A DNA stretch of 64,000 nucleotides from Roseococcus sp. (GTDB lineage: Bacteria; Pseudomonadota; Alphaproteobacteria; Acetobacterales; Acetobacteraceae), in contig JAOAIK010000015.1 of NCBI GenBank assembly GCA_026414745.1, forward strand, positions 1 to 64,000, written 5' to 3'. A program made the position numbers and the translations under genes. Under the pieces are notes generated by a model. It was not told where the DNA came from. It did not search any database and saw nothing but the letters and a program-made list of their open reading frames with translations. Below are positions 17,559-25,644 of the stretch, piece after piece. The stretch's first letter is position 1. Every line of letters starts with the position of its first letter.

Positions 17559-18293
17559 ATGCGCCTCAAGGCGGCCGCTCTGACCGTGTGCGTTCTGATC
17601 GCCGGGGCCGGCCTCACGCCCCCCGCCCAGGCCACCCGGAATGACGGCCGCGGCGAACTGCGCGGCGCGCCCGCCGGCCGCGCCACGGAGGCCCGGCCAG
17701 GCCAGGCCCAGACGCGCAGCCGCCCCGGGCAGCCAGCGGCCATCTCCTGCGTGCCCTATGCGCGCGCCGTGACCGGCATGGAGATTTCCGGCAACGGCCG
17801 CGACTGGTGGCACAACGCCGCCGGCCGCTACGCCCGCGGACGCCGGCCGGAAATCGGCTCCGTGCTCGCCTTCCCCGCCTCGGGCGGCATGCGCGCCGGG
17901 CATGTGGCGGTGGTCTCCCGCATCCACCACAACCGCCTGATCGAGATCGACCACGCCAACTGGGGCGGGCCCGGAATCCGGCGCGGCCAGGTGATGCGCG
18001 GCGTGCAGGTGATCGACGTCTCCGAGGACAACTCCTGGACGCGCGTGCGCGTGCAGGTGGGCTGGTCGGCCGAGAATTTCGGCCGCGAGTATCCGACCTA
18101 CGGCTTCATCCACAACCGCCCCGCCACCACCCTCGCCGCCGAGGAGGATCTGGTGCGCCCCGTCGCCTACACCCGGCGCGAGGCGCTGCGCCCCGGCGCG
18201 CCTGCGGCCCGGCCGGCCCAGCCGCGCGCCACCCAGCCGCGCCCCGCCGCGCAGCGCCCCGCCCCGGTCCGCACCGCCACCGCCGCGCGCTGA
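17559..18293 (+). CDS. Secreted CHAP-domain protein
   Basis: A 244-residue protein with a signal peptide (LKAAALTVCVLIAGAGLTPPAQA). The CHAP amidase/peptidase core is at residues 60-165: catalytic Cys64 in ISCVPYAR, His115 in RAGHVAVVSR, and the polar residue region IEIDHANWGG. CHAP enzymes cut cell-wall peptides. The C-terminal 50 residues are a low-complexity Pro/Ala/Arg/Gln tail. AGGAGG precedes the ATG. A paralogue with the same SCVPYAR, GHVAVVSR and DHANW blocks lies at 62679-63206. Both are followed by a Bug protein gene. Confidence 0.82.
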   Translation: MRLKAAALTVCVLIAGAGLTPPAQATRNDGRGELRGAPAGRATEARPGQAQTRSRPGQPAAISCVPYARAVTGMEISGNGRDWWHNAAGRYARGRRPEIGSVLAFPASGGMRAGHVAVVSRIHHNRLIEIDHANWGGPGIRRGQVMRGVQVIDVSEDNSWTRVRVQVGWSAENFGREYPTYGFIHNRPATTLAAEEDLVRPVAYTRREALRPGAPAARPAQPRATQPRPAAQRPAPVRTATAAR

Positions 18294-18360
18294 GGCGCCG
18301 GGCCTTCCCTTCCCCGCGGCACGCCGCGTAACCTTCCTCTCGAAGAGGGAGGAAACACTC

Positions 18361-19341
18361 ATGCAGCGTCGCCAACTCATGGCGGTCGCGGCTGCGTCTG
18401 TGCTTGCGGGCCCGGCCGTCGCGCAGGGCCAATGGCAGCCCGACCGGCCGATCCGCATCGTCGTCCCTTTCCCCGCCGGCGGCGCCACGGATGTCTGGGC
18501 CCGCCTCGTCGCCGAGCCCATGGCGGAGATGCTGCGCGTGCCGGTGGTGATCGAGAACCGCTCCGGCGCCGCCTCCATCATCGGCTCCGAGTTCGTCGCG
18601 AAATCCCCGCCCGACGGGCACACGCTGCTCTTCACCATCACGCCGCTGGTGCAGGCGCCCATCGTGCTGAACCAGCATCCCTACGACGTGGCGCGGGACT
18701 TCACGCCGATCGGGCAGATGGGCACCACCACCTTGATCTTCATGTGCCGCAGCGAGTTCCCGGTACGCACCCTGCCCGAGTTCATCGCCTTCGCCCGACG
18801 CCAGGCGGCAGCGGGCCGGGGGCTCAACCTCGGCTCCTGGTCGGCCGGTTCCACCGCGCATGTCTTCGGCCTCGCCTTCAACAACCAGTTCAACCTCGGC
18901 ATGACGCATGTGGCCTATCGCGGCGAGGCGCCCATGCTGGCGGCCTATCTGGCGCGCGAGGTGGATTGCGGCATCAACTCGCTGACCACCATGCGCGAGC
19001 ACATCGCCTCGGGCCGGTTGCGCCCGCTCGCCGCGCTCGGCGACGCGCGGGCAGGCGGGATGCCCGATGTGCCCACCTTCATCGAGCAGGGGGTGGAGAT
19101 CGGTCGCGGCTGGTCGGGCTTCGCGGGGCTGCTCGGCCCGGCGGGACTGCCGCCCGCGGTCCATGCCCGCCTCGCCGAGGTGTTCCGCCTGACCATGGAG
19201 CGCCCGGCGCTGCGCCAGCGGCTGATCCAGCTCGACACCGACCCCGTCTGGCTCGGACCGGAGGAGTTCGGCCGCGTCATCCTGCGCGTGCGCGAGAAGT
19301 GGATCGAGATCACGCGCGGGATGGATTTGCAGTTGGGGTGA
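18361..19341 (+). CDS. Bug family (TctC) tripartite tricarboxylate transporter substrate-binding protein
   Basis: A 326-residue periplasmic binding protein with a signal peptide ending near AVAQ. Family marks are RPIRIVVPFPAGGATDVWAR, VIENRSGAASIIGSEFVAKSPPDGHTLL and MTHVAYRGEAPMLAAYLAREVDCGI. Bug proteins bind small organic acids or amides for TctAB permeases. No tctA or tctB is in the window. GGAGG stands 8 bases before the ATG. Two other Bug genes occur at 45136 and 63241. Confidence 0.92.
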   Translation: MQRRQLMAVAAASVLAGPAVAQGQWQPDRPIRIVVPFPAGGATDVWARLVAEPMAEMLRVPVVIENRSGAASIIGSEFVAKSPPDGHTLLFTITPLVQAPIVLNQHPYDVARDFTPIGQMGTTTLIFMCRSEFPVRTLPEFIAFARRQAAAGRGLNLGSWSAGSTAHVFGLAFNNQFNLGMTHVAYRGEAPMLAAYLAREVDCGINSLTTMREHIASGRLRPLAALGDARAGGMPDVPTFIEQGVEIGRGWSGFAGLLGPAGLPPAVHARLAEVFRLTMERPALRQRLIQLDTDPVWLGPEEFGRVILRVREKWIEITRGMDLQLG

Positions 19342-19401
19342 GCCCCGGCCGCGGATGCCCCGCGACAGCACGCCGCCTCGCCCCGCGGCGGGACCGCGCG
19401 G

Positions 19402-20385
19402 CTACACCGGCCGCGGCCGCGCCAGCTCCGGCAGCACCAGCTTCTTCACCGCCACCTCGCCCGCCGCGGCCACGCGCTCGGGGCCGATGGCGGCCAGCGG
19501 GTCCTCGGCATTGCGCCAGGCCTTGTAGTCGTCCTGGTACGCCCAGCCCATCGCCTCGGCCAGCAGATGCACCCAGTTCACCACGCGGATGCCGTGGTTC
19601 TTCTCCAGCCCCACGAGTTCGCGGTGGCAGGAGTGGAAGATGGTCACGAGCGTGTCCGCCCCCGTCTCGCGCAGCGCCGCCAGCAGGGCGCGCTGGTGGT
19701 CGGCCAGCGCGCCGGGGACGTTGGCGAGGCCGAAGCACATGTAGCTGCCGCCGCGATAGGGGTGGTCCAGATGCTCGGCCCCGGGGATGAGCGCGAGCAG
19801 GGCAGGGATGATGTCGTTCACCGGCACTTCCGCGTGGAAGCCGATGTGCCGGTCCACCAGGAAGCGCGCCCTCACCGGGTGCCGGAGCAGCGGCGCGAGC
19901 GCCTCCCGCCCCTCCCACAGCGCCTCGCAGAGGTGGCGGTGGTCGAAGCCCTTCTCCTTCGTCCGCCCCATGAAATCGTCGAGGTTCATGTGGCAGGAGG
20001 GGCACCAGGTGATGACCCTTGGCGGCGCCTGCGGCGCGGCGGCCGATTCACGGCTCCGGTGCTCGCCGCCTTCGGCGGCTCCGCCCTGCGCCGATCGGAC
20101 GCCCCGATCCGCCGCCGATTCACGGCTCCGGTGCTCGCCGCCTTCGGCGGCTCCGCCCTGCGCCGATCGGACGCCGGACGCCCATGCCCCGAACCGCTCC
20201 ATCGTCCGGTTCGCCATGCCTTCGGCGATGCGCGGCGTGCTCTCCTTCGGGCTGCCGCAGCAGGCGCCAGGGCCGCCGATGGGCGAGGCGCCGACGCCCA
20301 CCGCCGCCAGCATGCGCTGGCCGAGGCGGATGATCTCGGCGTGCCGCGTCATGTTGCAGCCGTACCAGAACAGGGCGTCGCTCAC
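19402..20385 (-). CDS. HdrB/GlcF-like Fe-S protein (CCG domains) with in-frame repeat insertion
   Basis: A 327-residue cysteine-rich protein. The first CCG domain is complete: Cys10 in FWYGCNMTRH, Cys42-Cys43 in GPGACCGSP and Cys128/Cys131 in ITWCPSCHMN. The second is degenerate (Cys217 in SYMCFG, Cys253 in FHSCHREL). Such domains bind unusual Fe-S clusters in HdrB and in LutA/GlcF-type electron-transfer proteins. Residues 71-118 are an insertion made of two near-identical 24-residue units (core GVRSAQGGAAEGGEHRSRES), encoded by a 61-bp DNA repeat; it separates CCG from CPSC. I choose GTG 20385, which overlaps the upstream stop as GTGA and is 7 bases from AGGAGG. It is the last gene of a five-gene operon. 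Confidence 0.8.
   Translation of the reverse strand: MSDALFWYGCNMTRHAEIIRLGQRMLAAVGVGASPIGGPGACCGSPKESTPRIAEGMANRTMERFGAWASGVRSAQGGAAEGGEHRSRESAADRGVRSAQGGAAEGGEHRSRESAAAPQAPPRVITWCPSCHMNLDDFMGRTKEKGFDHRHLCEALWEGREALAPLLRHPVRARFLVDRHIGFHAEVPVNDIIPALLALIPGAEHLDHPYRGGSYMCFGLANVPGALADHQRALLAALRETGADTLVTIFHSCHRELVGLEKNHGIRVVNWVHLLAEAMGWAYQDDYKAWRNAEDPLAAIGPERVAAAGEVAVKKLVLPELARPRPV
20043..20175. repeat. Two identical 61-bp repeats, 72-bp period, inside a coding sequence
   Basis: Bases 20043-20103 and 20115-20175 are identical over 61 bases, with a period of 72 bases (24 codons), so the frame of the Fe-S gene is kept. Each copy contains a GCCGCCTTCGGCGGC hairpin with a TTCG-type loop. The repeats encode a 48-residue insertion between two cluster motifs, which looks like a palindromic element that has spread into a gene. 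Confidence 0.85.
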
Positions 20386-20789
20386 AGCCATTCCTCCTGT
20401 TCGGTCGCGCTGAAGCCGAGCCGCGCGAAGGCCTTCACGCGCGACATCGCCTCGGCGGCGTCGCGTTTCGGCAGCGCCCCCGTCTCGTTCGCGCGCCACT
20501 TGGCGAGGCGCAGCATCAGGCGCGGGTTCACCGCCTCCGGGCAGGCGGCGTTGCAGGCGCCGCTGCGGGTGCAGGCGGCGATCCAGCCGCGCGCGGCCGC
20601 GCTGCCCTCCCCGCCGGCCAGCACCTCCAGCACGCCCTCGACCAGCGCCGGGGCGGGCGCGCCCTGCGCGCCCTCGGCATAGGGGAGCATCGGGCAGACC
20701 TCGGCGCAGCGGCCGCAGCGCGTGCAGGCGGCGAGCATGCGCGCCGTCTCGGCCGCGCGCAGCGCCGACCAGTCCGGGTGCGCTACCAT
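20382..20789 (-). CDS. HdrC-like 4Fe-4S dicluster protein
   Basis: A 135-residue ferredoxin-like protein. The first cluster motif is complete (Cys22, 25, 28, 32 in ACTRCGRCAEVCP). The second reads ACTRSGACNAACP, with Ser76 where a cysteine is usual and Cys73, 79 and 83 present. It probably passes electrons to or from the HdrB-like protein encoded next. The start at ATG 20789 lies 7 bases inside the end of the DSD1 gene. A GTG at 20807 is an alternative. No flavoprotein partner such as HdrA or GlcD is adjacent, so the electron donor is unknown. Confidence 0.8.
   Translation of the reverse strand: MVAHPDWSALRAAETARMLAACTRCGRCAEVCPMLPYAEGAQGAPAPALVEGVLEVLAGGEGSAAARGWIAACTRSGACNAACPEAVNPRLMLRLAKWRANETGALPKRDAAEAMSRVKAFARLGFSATEQEEWL
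20383..20398 (-). promoter_or_regulatory. Ribosome-binding site favouring the GTG start of the HdrB-like gene
   Basis: AGGAGG at 20398-20393 is only one base from an in-frame ATG (20391) but 7 bases from GTG (20385-20383). The GTG also overlaps the TGA of the preceding gene as GTGA, the same junction used elsewhere in this operon. Confidence 0.65.
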
Positions 20790-21868
20790 CCGTTCACGCG
20801 CTCCCACACGGCGATCACCTCGCGCGATCCGTCCACCACATGATAGCGGTCATGCGCCGCCGCCGTCAGGCAGGAATGGTTGGGCGCGATGCGCAGCCTC
20901 GCCCCCACCGGCAGCATGGGCGCGCCCGAGAGCTCCCCATGCTCCTGGTGCACCCGCGTCACCACGGGCTCGCCCGGCAGCGGCGCGCCGTCGAGGTCGA
21001 GGCCGAGCCCGAAGCCGTAGTCCCGCGGCGCCTTTTCCGTGCTGCGGTCCTTCGACAGGGCGAGCGCCCCCGCATCGAGCAGCAGCGCGCCGCGCTCGGG
21101 CTTGCGGCCGATCACGCTGGTCAGCACCGTCAGCGCGATGTCGCGCATCGGGTGGGTGCCGATCTGCGCCTGGAACAGGTCGCCGAACATGTACACGCCC
21201 GCGCGCAGCTCCGTCACGCCGGCGAGCGAGCGCGCGGCGAGGCCGGTGGGCGAGGAGCCGAGGCTCACGATGTCCACCCTGAGGCCGGCGTCGCGCAGCG
21301 CCTCGGCGGCGGCGACGGCGCCCGCGCGCTCCTCCTCGGCGATGCGCGCCATCTCCTCCGCGCTGCGCCCGGCATAGGAGTGGCCGGCATGGGTCAGCAC
21401 GCCGCGGAGCTTGGGCCCGAGCGCGCGCGCCACCGCGAGCGCGCGGGCGGGCGGCACCCCGCCCCGCCCCTCGCCCACATCCACCTCGACCAGGGCGGGC
21501 GTCTCGCCCGGATGGGCGGCGATGGCGGCGGCGCAGTCCACATCGTCGGTGATCACCCTCACCGCCGCCCCCGCCGCGTTCAGCGCCGCCACCTGATCCA
21601 GCTTCTGCGGCGTGATGCCGACGGCATAGATCTGGTCGCGCCAGCCGGCCTCGGCGAAATACCGTGCCTCGGCCAGGGTGCTGACGGTGATCGGGCCATG
21701 GCCGGGCGCGGCGAGTTCGGCCACCGCGCGGGATTTCGCGGTCTTGAGATGCGGGCGCAGCCGCACCCCCGGATGGCGCGCCATCGCCGCCTGCATGCGC
21801 GCCAGGTTGCGCCGCAGCACCCCGAGGTCGAGCACGAGGCAGGGGGTGGGCAGATCCTCGAGCGTCAT
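20783..21868 (-). CDS. DSD1 family PLP-dependent enzyme (D-threonine aldolase / D-hydroxyamino-acid dehydratase type)
   Basis: A 361-residue alanine-racemase-fold enzyme. The N-terminal LPTPCLVLDLGVLRRN and RPHLKTAKS (PLP lysine Lys42) are diagnostic, GLRVDIVSLGSSPTG is the phosphate-binding region, and PNHSCLTAAAHDRYHVV near the end carries the His and Cys metal ligands typical of D-threonine aldolase and D-serine/D-3-hydroxyaspartate dehydratases. It needs PLP and a divalent metal. The exact substrate cannot be settled. Its ATG overlaps the M81 gene stop (ATGA), and the HdrC-like gene starts inside its 3' end. Confidence 0.87.
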   Translation of the reverse strand: MTLEDLPTPCLVLDLGVLRRNLARMQAAMARHPGVRLRPHLKTAKSRAVAELAAPGHGPITVSTLAEARYFAEAGWRDQIYAVGITPQKLDQVAALNAAGAAVRVITDDVDCAAAIAAHPGETPALVEVDVGEGRGGVPPARALAVARALGPKLRGVLTHAGHSYAGRSAEEMARIAEEERAGAVAAAEALRDAGLRVDIVSLGSSPTGLAARSLAGVTELRAGVYMFGDLFQAQIGTHPMRDIALTVLTSVIGRKPERGALLLDAGALALSKDRSTEKAPRDYGFGLGLDLDGAPLPGEPVVTRVHQEHGELSGAPMLPVGARLRIAPNHSCLTAAAHDRYHVVDGSREVIAVWERVNGW

Positions 21869-23367
21869 GGCCAGGCTGTCTCCGGATCGAGCGGCAGAAC
21901 GGGCCGCGGCAGGCGCCTCCAGTCGAAGCGCGAGAGGATGGGCGAGGTGAGGCCCGGCGCATCCACCTCCACGATGCGCGCCGCGTCGAAGAACTCGTCG
22001 AAGCCGCCGCGGAAATGCCCGCGCGACTTCACCACCACGCAGCGCGCCCGGCCGATGTCGATGCCCAGATGCTCGAGGAAGGCCGGGTCCGCGCACTGGG
22101 TGCGGCCCTCGATCACCACCGCCTCGATGCCGCCCAGGCGCAGCCGCGCGCTGCGGCCGAGCCGCATGGCGGTGCCGGCGAAGATGCCGCGCCGGCCCGT
22201 CACGCGCCCGTCGGAGAGCGCGAGCACCTCCGCCTCCGCCGCGAAGGGGCGGGCGAAGGGGTCCTGCCCCGCGTCGCGGTTGAAGCGGGCCTCGAAGCGC
22301 GCGCCGAGGCCCTGCGCATGCGCCTCGGCCGCCAGAGCGGGGTCATGGATCAGGCCGAACACCGCCCCCTCCACCCCCGCGCGGTGGAAGGCCTCCAGGA
22401 TCCACATGGTGTTGCCGCGCCCGCCGCCGCCCGGATTGTCCGCCACATCGGCGAAGGCGAGCGGCACCGCGCTCTCCTGCGCGCGCCGGACCGCCTCCTC
22501 GAGCGGGGTCAGCCGCGCCACGAAACGGTCCCGCCGCGCCCAGGCGGCCTCGGCCAGCGCATCGGCCAGCCGGTCGGCGGCGGCCTGGCGCGTCGCCGTC
22601 ACCACCGCGCACAGGCCGTTGAAGGGCGTGTCGCTGTAGGCGAAGCCCGCCATGACGCTGACGTTGACGATGCGGGGATCCTCGGCGGCGCGCCGCTGGC
22701 CGAGGGCGATCACCTCCGCATAGGGCCCCTCGGCCGTGAGCAGCGAGACGGTGGGGGCCACGATGGGCAGGCGGCGATGCGCGCGAACGAAGCGCTCGCC
22801 CGCCATCAGCCGGCGCAGCAGCCGCGCCGCTTCCGCCCCGCGCTCGCGCATGTCGAGGTGCGGGTTGGTGCGGTAGCCGATGAAGGCGTCGTTCAGCGCG
22901 ACATTGGCGTCGCTCACATTGGCGTGCAGGTCGTAGGTGCAGACGAAGGGCACCTCGCCCAGCTCGGCGCGCACCAGCGCCTGGAGCGCGCCCTCCGGGT
23001 CGTCGAGCGACGTGGTCAGCCCCGCGCCGTGCAGCACGGCATAGACGCCCTCCACCCGGCCGCGCAGCAGGCGCAGCCCCGCCTGCCATTCGGCCATCAT
23101 CCGCGCGAAGACGGCATGCTCCACCGGGCCATTGGGCTCGGCCATGGCGAGCAGGATGGGCTTGGGCTCCCAGGGGCCGCCGGCGTCCATCTCCGCGACG
23201 AAGCCCGGCATCTCGCCCAGCGCCCGCGGGGCGGGGCCGCGCGCGTCGGCGAGGATCTCGGGGCCGCGCAGCAGGCAGCGCCCGGCGAAATCGGCCTCCC
23301 CGGCCGCGGGGGCGAAGCGGTTGCACTCGATGGAGAAGCCGAGCAGGGCGACGCGCGGCGGGCTCAC
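21865..23367 (-). CDS. M81 family metallopeptidase (MlrC-like)
   Basis: A 500-residue protein of the DUF1485/MlrC group. The order of conserved segments is typical: ALLGFSIECNRFAP at the start, YAVLHGAG, FVCTYDLHANVSDANV with the metal-binding Asp and His, YRTNPHLDMRERGAEAARLL, VMAGFAYSDTPFNG and FADVADNPGGGGRGNT. MlrC finishes microcystin breakdown in sphingomonads, but most M81 proteins in other bacteria have unknown substrates. The start is GTG 23367, overlapping the previous stop as GTGA; the stop overlaps the next ATG as ATGA. Confidence 0.88.
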   Translation of the reverse strand: MSPPRVALLGFSIECNRFAPAAGEADFAGRCLLRGPEILADARGPAPRALGEMPGFVAEMDAGGPWEPKPILLAMAEPNGPVEHAVFARMMAEWQAGLRLLRGRVEGVYAVLHGAGLTTSLDDPEGALQALVRAELGEVPFVCTYDLHANVSDANVALNDAFIGYRTNPHLDMRERGAEAARLLRRLMAGERFVRAHRRLPIVAPTVSLLTAEGPYAEVIALGQRRAAEDPRIVNVSVMAGFAYSDTPFNGLCAVVTATRQAAADRLADALAEAAWARRDRFVARLTPLEEAVRRAQESAVPLAFADVADNPGGGGRGNTMWILEAFHRAGVEGAVFGLIHDPALAAEAHAQGLGARFEARFNRDAGQDPFARPFAAEAEVLALSDGRVTGRRGIFAGTAMRLGRSARLRLGGIEAVVIEGRTQCADPAFLEHLGIDIGRARCVVVKSRGHFRGGFDEFFDAARIVEVDAPGLTSPILSRFDWRRLPRPVLPLDPETAWP

Positions 23368-24482
23368 AGCGGCACCCCGAGCATCTCGGCGTAGCGCGGC
23401 GTGGCCTTGAGGCCCGTGCCCGTCAGCACCACCACGCTCGTCTCGCCCGCGCCGATGCGCCCCGCCTCCAGGAGCCTGTCGAAGGCGGCGACGGCCTGGG
23501 CGCAGGTGGGCTCCACATAGACGCCGCGCCGGGCGAGGCCGAGGGAGGCCTCGGCGATCTCCTGCTCGCTCAGCAGCACGGCGCCGCCGCCCGAGTCGCG
23601 CAGCGCCGCCACGCATTCGGGCAGGCGCAGCGGCTGCGCGATGGCGGTGCCCTCGGCGATGGTGGGCCTCGCCGCCTCCGCCGGCAGGCCGAGGGCGGCG
23701 CGCGCGATGGGGCCGCAATGGGCCGGCTGGGCGGCGAAGAGGCGCGGCAGCCGCGCGATCTGCCCCGCGCGCAGCAGCTCGCCGAAGCCGATGGCGCAGC
23801 CCAGCACGTTCGATCCCGCGCCGCAGGGGATGATCACGTTGTCCGGCGCGCGGAAGCCGAGATCCTCCCACAGCTCATAGGCCAGCGTCTTGGTGCCCTG
23901 CAGGAAGAAGGGGTGCCAGTTGTGGCTGGCGTAGAAGATGCGCTCCGCCGCGCGCTCGGCGGCCTCGGCGCAGTCCTGGCGCGAGCCGGGCACGAGGGTG
24001 ATGGCCGCGCCCGCCGCGCGGCTCTGCACCGTCTTGGCGGGCGAGGTGCTCTCGGGCACGAAGATGCTGGCCTCCATCCCGCCCGCGGCGGCATAGGCGG
24101 CGATGGCCGCCCCCCCATTGCCCGAGGAATCCTCGAGCACCGCGCGCACCCCCTGCTCGCGCAGCAGCGAAAGCATCACCGAGGCGCCGCGGTCCTTGAA
24201 GCTGCCGGTGGGCATGAACCACTCGCATTTGAGAAGCGCCGTGCCGCCGCGCCGCGGCATCTCGATCAGCGGCGTGCAGCCCTCGCCCATGCTGATCGGC
24301 GCGGCGGGCAGGAAGGGCAGCGCGGCGGCGTAGCGCCAGAGGCTGCGCAGGCCGGTGGCGATGTCCGCCCGCCCGATGCCGGGCAGGTCGGTCAGCAGCA
24401 GGGGCGCGCGGTCCTCGCCGCACCAGCGCGGCACATCGAGGGGCCAGGTGCGGCCCGTGCGGGGGTCGAGATAGGCGGTCAT
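23364..24482 (-). CDS. Threonine-synthase-like PLP-dependent enzyme
   Basis: A 372-residue fold-type II PLP enzyme. The PLP lysine is Lys96 in MPTGSFKDRGASVM, the phosphate loop is EDSSGNGGAAIAAYA, and IIPCGAGSNVLGCAIGF follows, as in threonine synthase. It makes threonine from O-phosphohomoserine, or, given the operon, may be a related dehydratase or beta-eliminase. It is the first gene of a tight minus-strand operon (threonine-synthase-like, M81, DSD1, HdrC-like, HdrB-like). It diverges from the M20 gene, whose start is 49 bases away. Confidence 0.8.
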   Translation of the reverse strand: MTAYLDPRTGRTWPLDVPRWCGEDRAPLLLTDLPGIGRADIATGLRSLWRYAAALPFLPAAPISMGEGCTPLIEMPRRGGTALLKCEWFMPTGSFKDRGASVMLSLLREQGVRAVLEDSSGNGGAAIAAYAAAGGMEASIFVPESTSPAKTVQSRAAGAAITLVPGSRQDCAEAAERAAERIFYASHNWHPFFLQGTKTLAYELWEDLGFRAPDNVIIPCGAGSNVLGCAIGFGELLRAGQIARLPRLFAAQPAHCGPIARAALGLPAEAARPTIAEGTAIAQPLRLPECVAALRDSGGGAVLLSEQEIAEASLGLARRGVYVEPTCAQAVAAFDRLLEAGRIGAGETSVVVLTGTGLKATPRYAEMLGVPL

Positions 24483-24531
24483 GGGATGCGAGGGTTGCGC
24501 GCGGCCCCGCTTCGGGCAAGCCTCGCGCGCC

Positions 24532-25611
24532 ATGGAACAGGATCTCGCGCGCCTCGCCGCCGATCTGGTGCGGATCGACAGCCGCAGCGCCCTCTCGAAC
24601 CTCGCCATCGCCGAGCGCATCGAGGCCGAGCTTCAGGGCTTCGAGATCGAGCGGCTGGACTACACCGACGCGGCCGGCGTGCCCAAGCGCGCGCTGGTGG
24701 CGCATCGCGGCGGCCCGGGCGGGCTCGCCCTCTCGGGCCACATGGACACGGTGCCCGAGACGGGCTGGACGGAGGACCCCTGGTCCGGCCGCATCGAGGC
24801 CGGCGTGCTGCACGGCCTCGGCAGCGCGGACATGAAGGGGCCGCTCGCCGCCTGCATCCTGGCGGCGCGGGAGGCGCGGCGCGCCACGCTGCTGATCACC
24901 ACCGACGAGGAGACCACCAAGGCCGGCGCGCGCATCATCGCGGAGCGATCGGCACTCGCGCGGCGCGCCGCGCCGCGCGGCATCCTGGTGGCGGAGCCCA
25001 CCGGCCTCGCCCCCGTGCGCGGGCATCGCGCGCACATCGTCTTCACCGCCACCGCGACCGGGGTGCAGGCCCATTCCTCCACCGGCCAGGGCGTGAACGC
25101 GAACTGGGCGCTGATCCCCTTCCTCGTCGAGGCGAAGCGCCTCTTCGAGATGCTGCGGCATGATCCCGCCTGGCAGGATCCGGCCTATGATCCGCCCTTC
25201 AGCGACTTCAACCTCGTGATCGACAACCACGGCACGGCGCAGAACGTGACGGTGCCGCTGGCGACCGCGCGCATCAAGTTCCGCTACTCGCGCCGCATGG
25301 ACCCCGCGCCCATCGTCGCGGCGCTGCGCCGCGCGGCCGAGGCGAACGGCATCGCGCTGGCCGAGGCGCGCGAGGGCGCGCCGCCCGAACTGCCCGAGGA
25401 GCACCCGCTGGTGCGCGAGGCCATGCGCGCCACCAACGCCGCCCCGCGCACCGCGCCCTACGGCACCGACGCCTCGGAGCTGCAGGCGCTGGCGCCCTGC
25501 GTGGTGCTGGGGCCGGGCAGCATCGCCACCGCGCACACGCCGCACGAATGCGTGCGGATCGAGGAGCTGGAGGCGGCGCGCGCCGTCTTCGCCCGCCTCC
25601 TCGCCGACTGA
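24532..25611 (+). CDS. M20 family deacylase/peptidase (ArgE/DapE-like)
   Basis: A 359-residue zinc-dependent amidohydrolase. The metal-binding motifs are GLALSGHMDTVP, GSADMKGPLAACILAA and LLITTDEETTKAG, then VAEPTG and a terminal ATAHTPHECVRIEEL, which matches the ArgE/DapE order. The dimerisation domain lies between about residues 170 and 280. The substrate is probably an N-acyl amino acid. ATG 24532 is used because homology starts there. It diverges from the threonine-synthase-like gene. Confidence 0.86.
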   Translation: MEQDLARLAADLVRIDSRSALSNLAIAERIEAELQGFEIERLDYTDAAGVPKRALVAHRGGPGGLALSGHMDTVPETGWTEDPWSGRIEAGVLHGLGSADMKGPLAACILAAREARRATLLITTDEETTKAGARIIAERSALARRAAPRGILVAEPTGLAPVRGHRAHIVFTATATGVQAHSSTGQGVNANWALIPFLVEAKRLFEMLRHDPAWQDPAYDPPFSDFNLVIDNHGTAQNVTVPLATARIKFRYSRRMDPAPIVAALRRAAEANGIALAEAREGAPPELPEEHPLVREAMRATNAAPRTAPYGTDASELQALAPCVVLGPGSIATAHTPHECVRIEELEAARAVFARLLAD

Positions 25612-25644
25612 AGGACGAACGACCCGAGGGACGGAACGCCGGAG

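Noticed and set aside
17239-17583. 114-codon plus-strand frame in the gap before the CHAP gene
   Set aside because: It begins inside the terminator hairpin, has atypical composition and no ribosome site, and overlaps the CHAP start.
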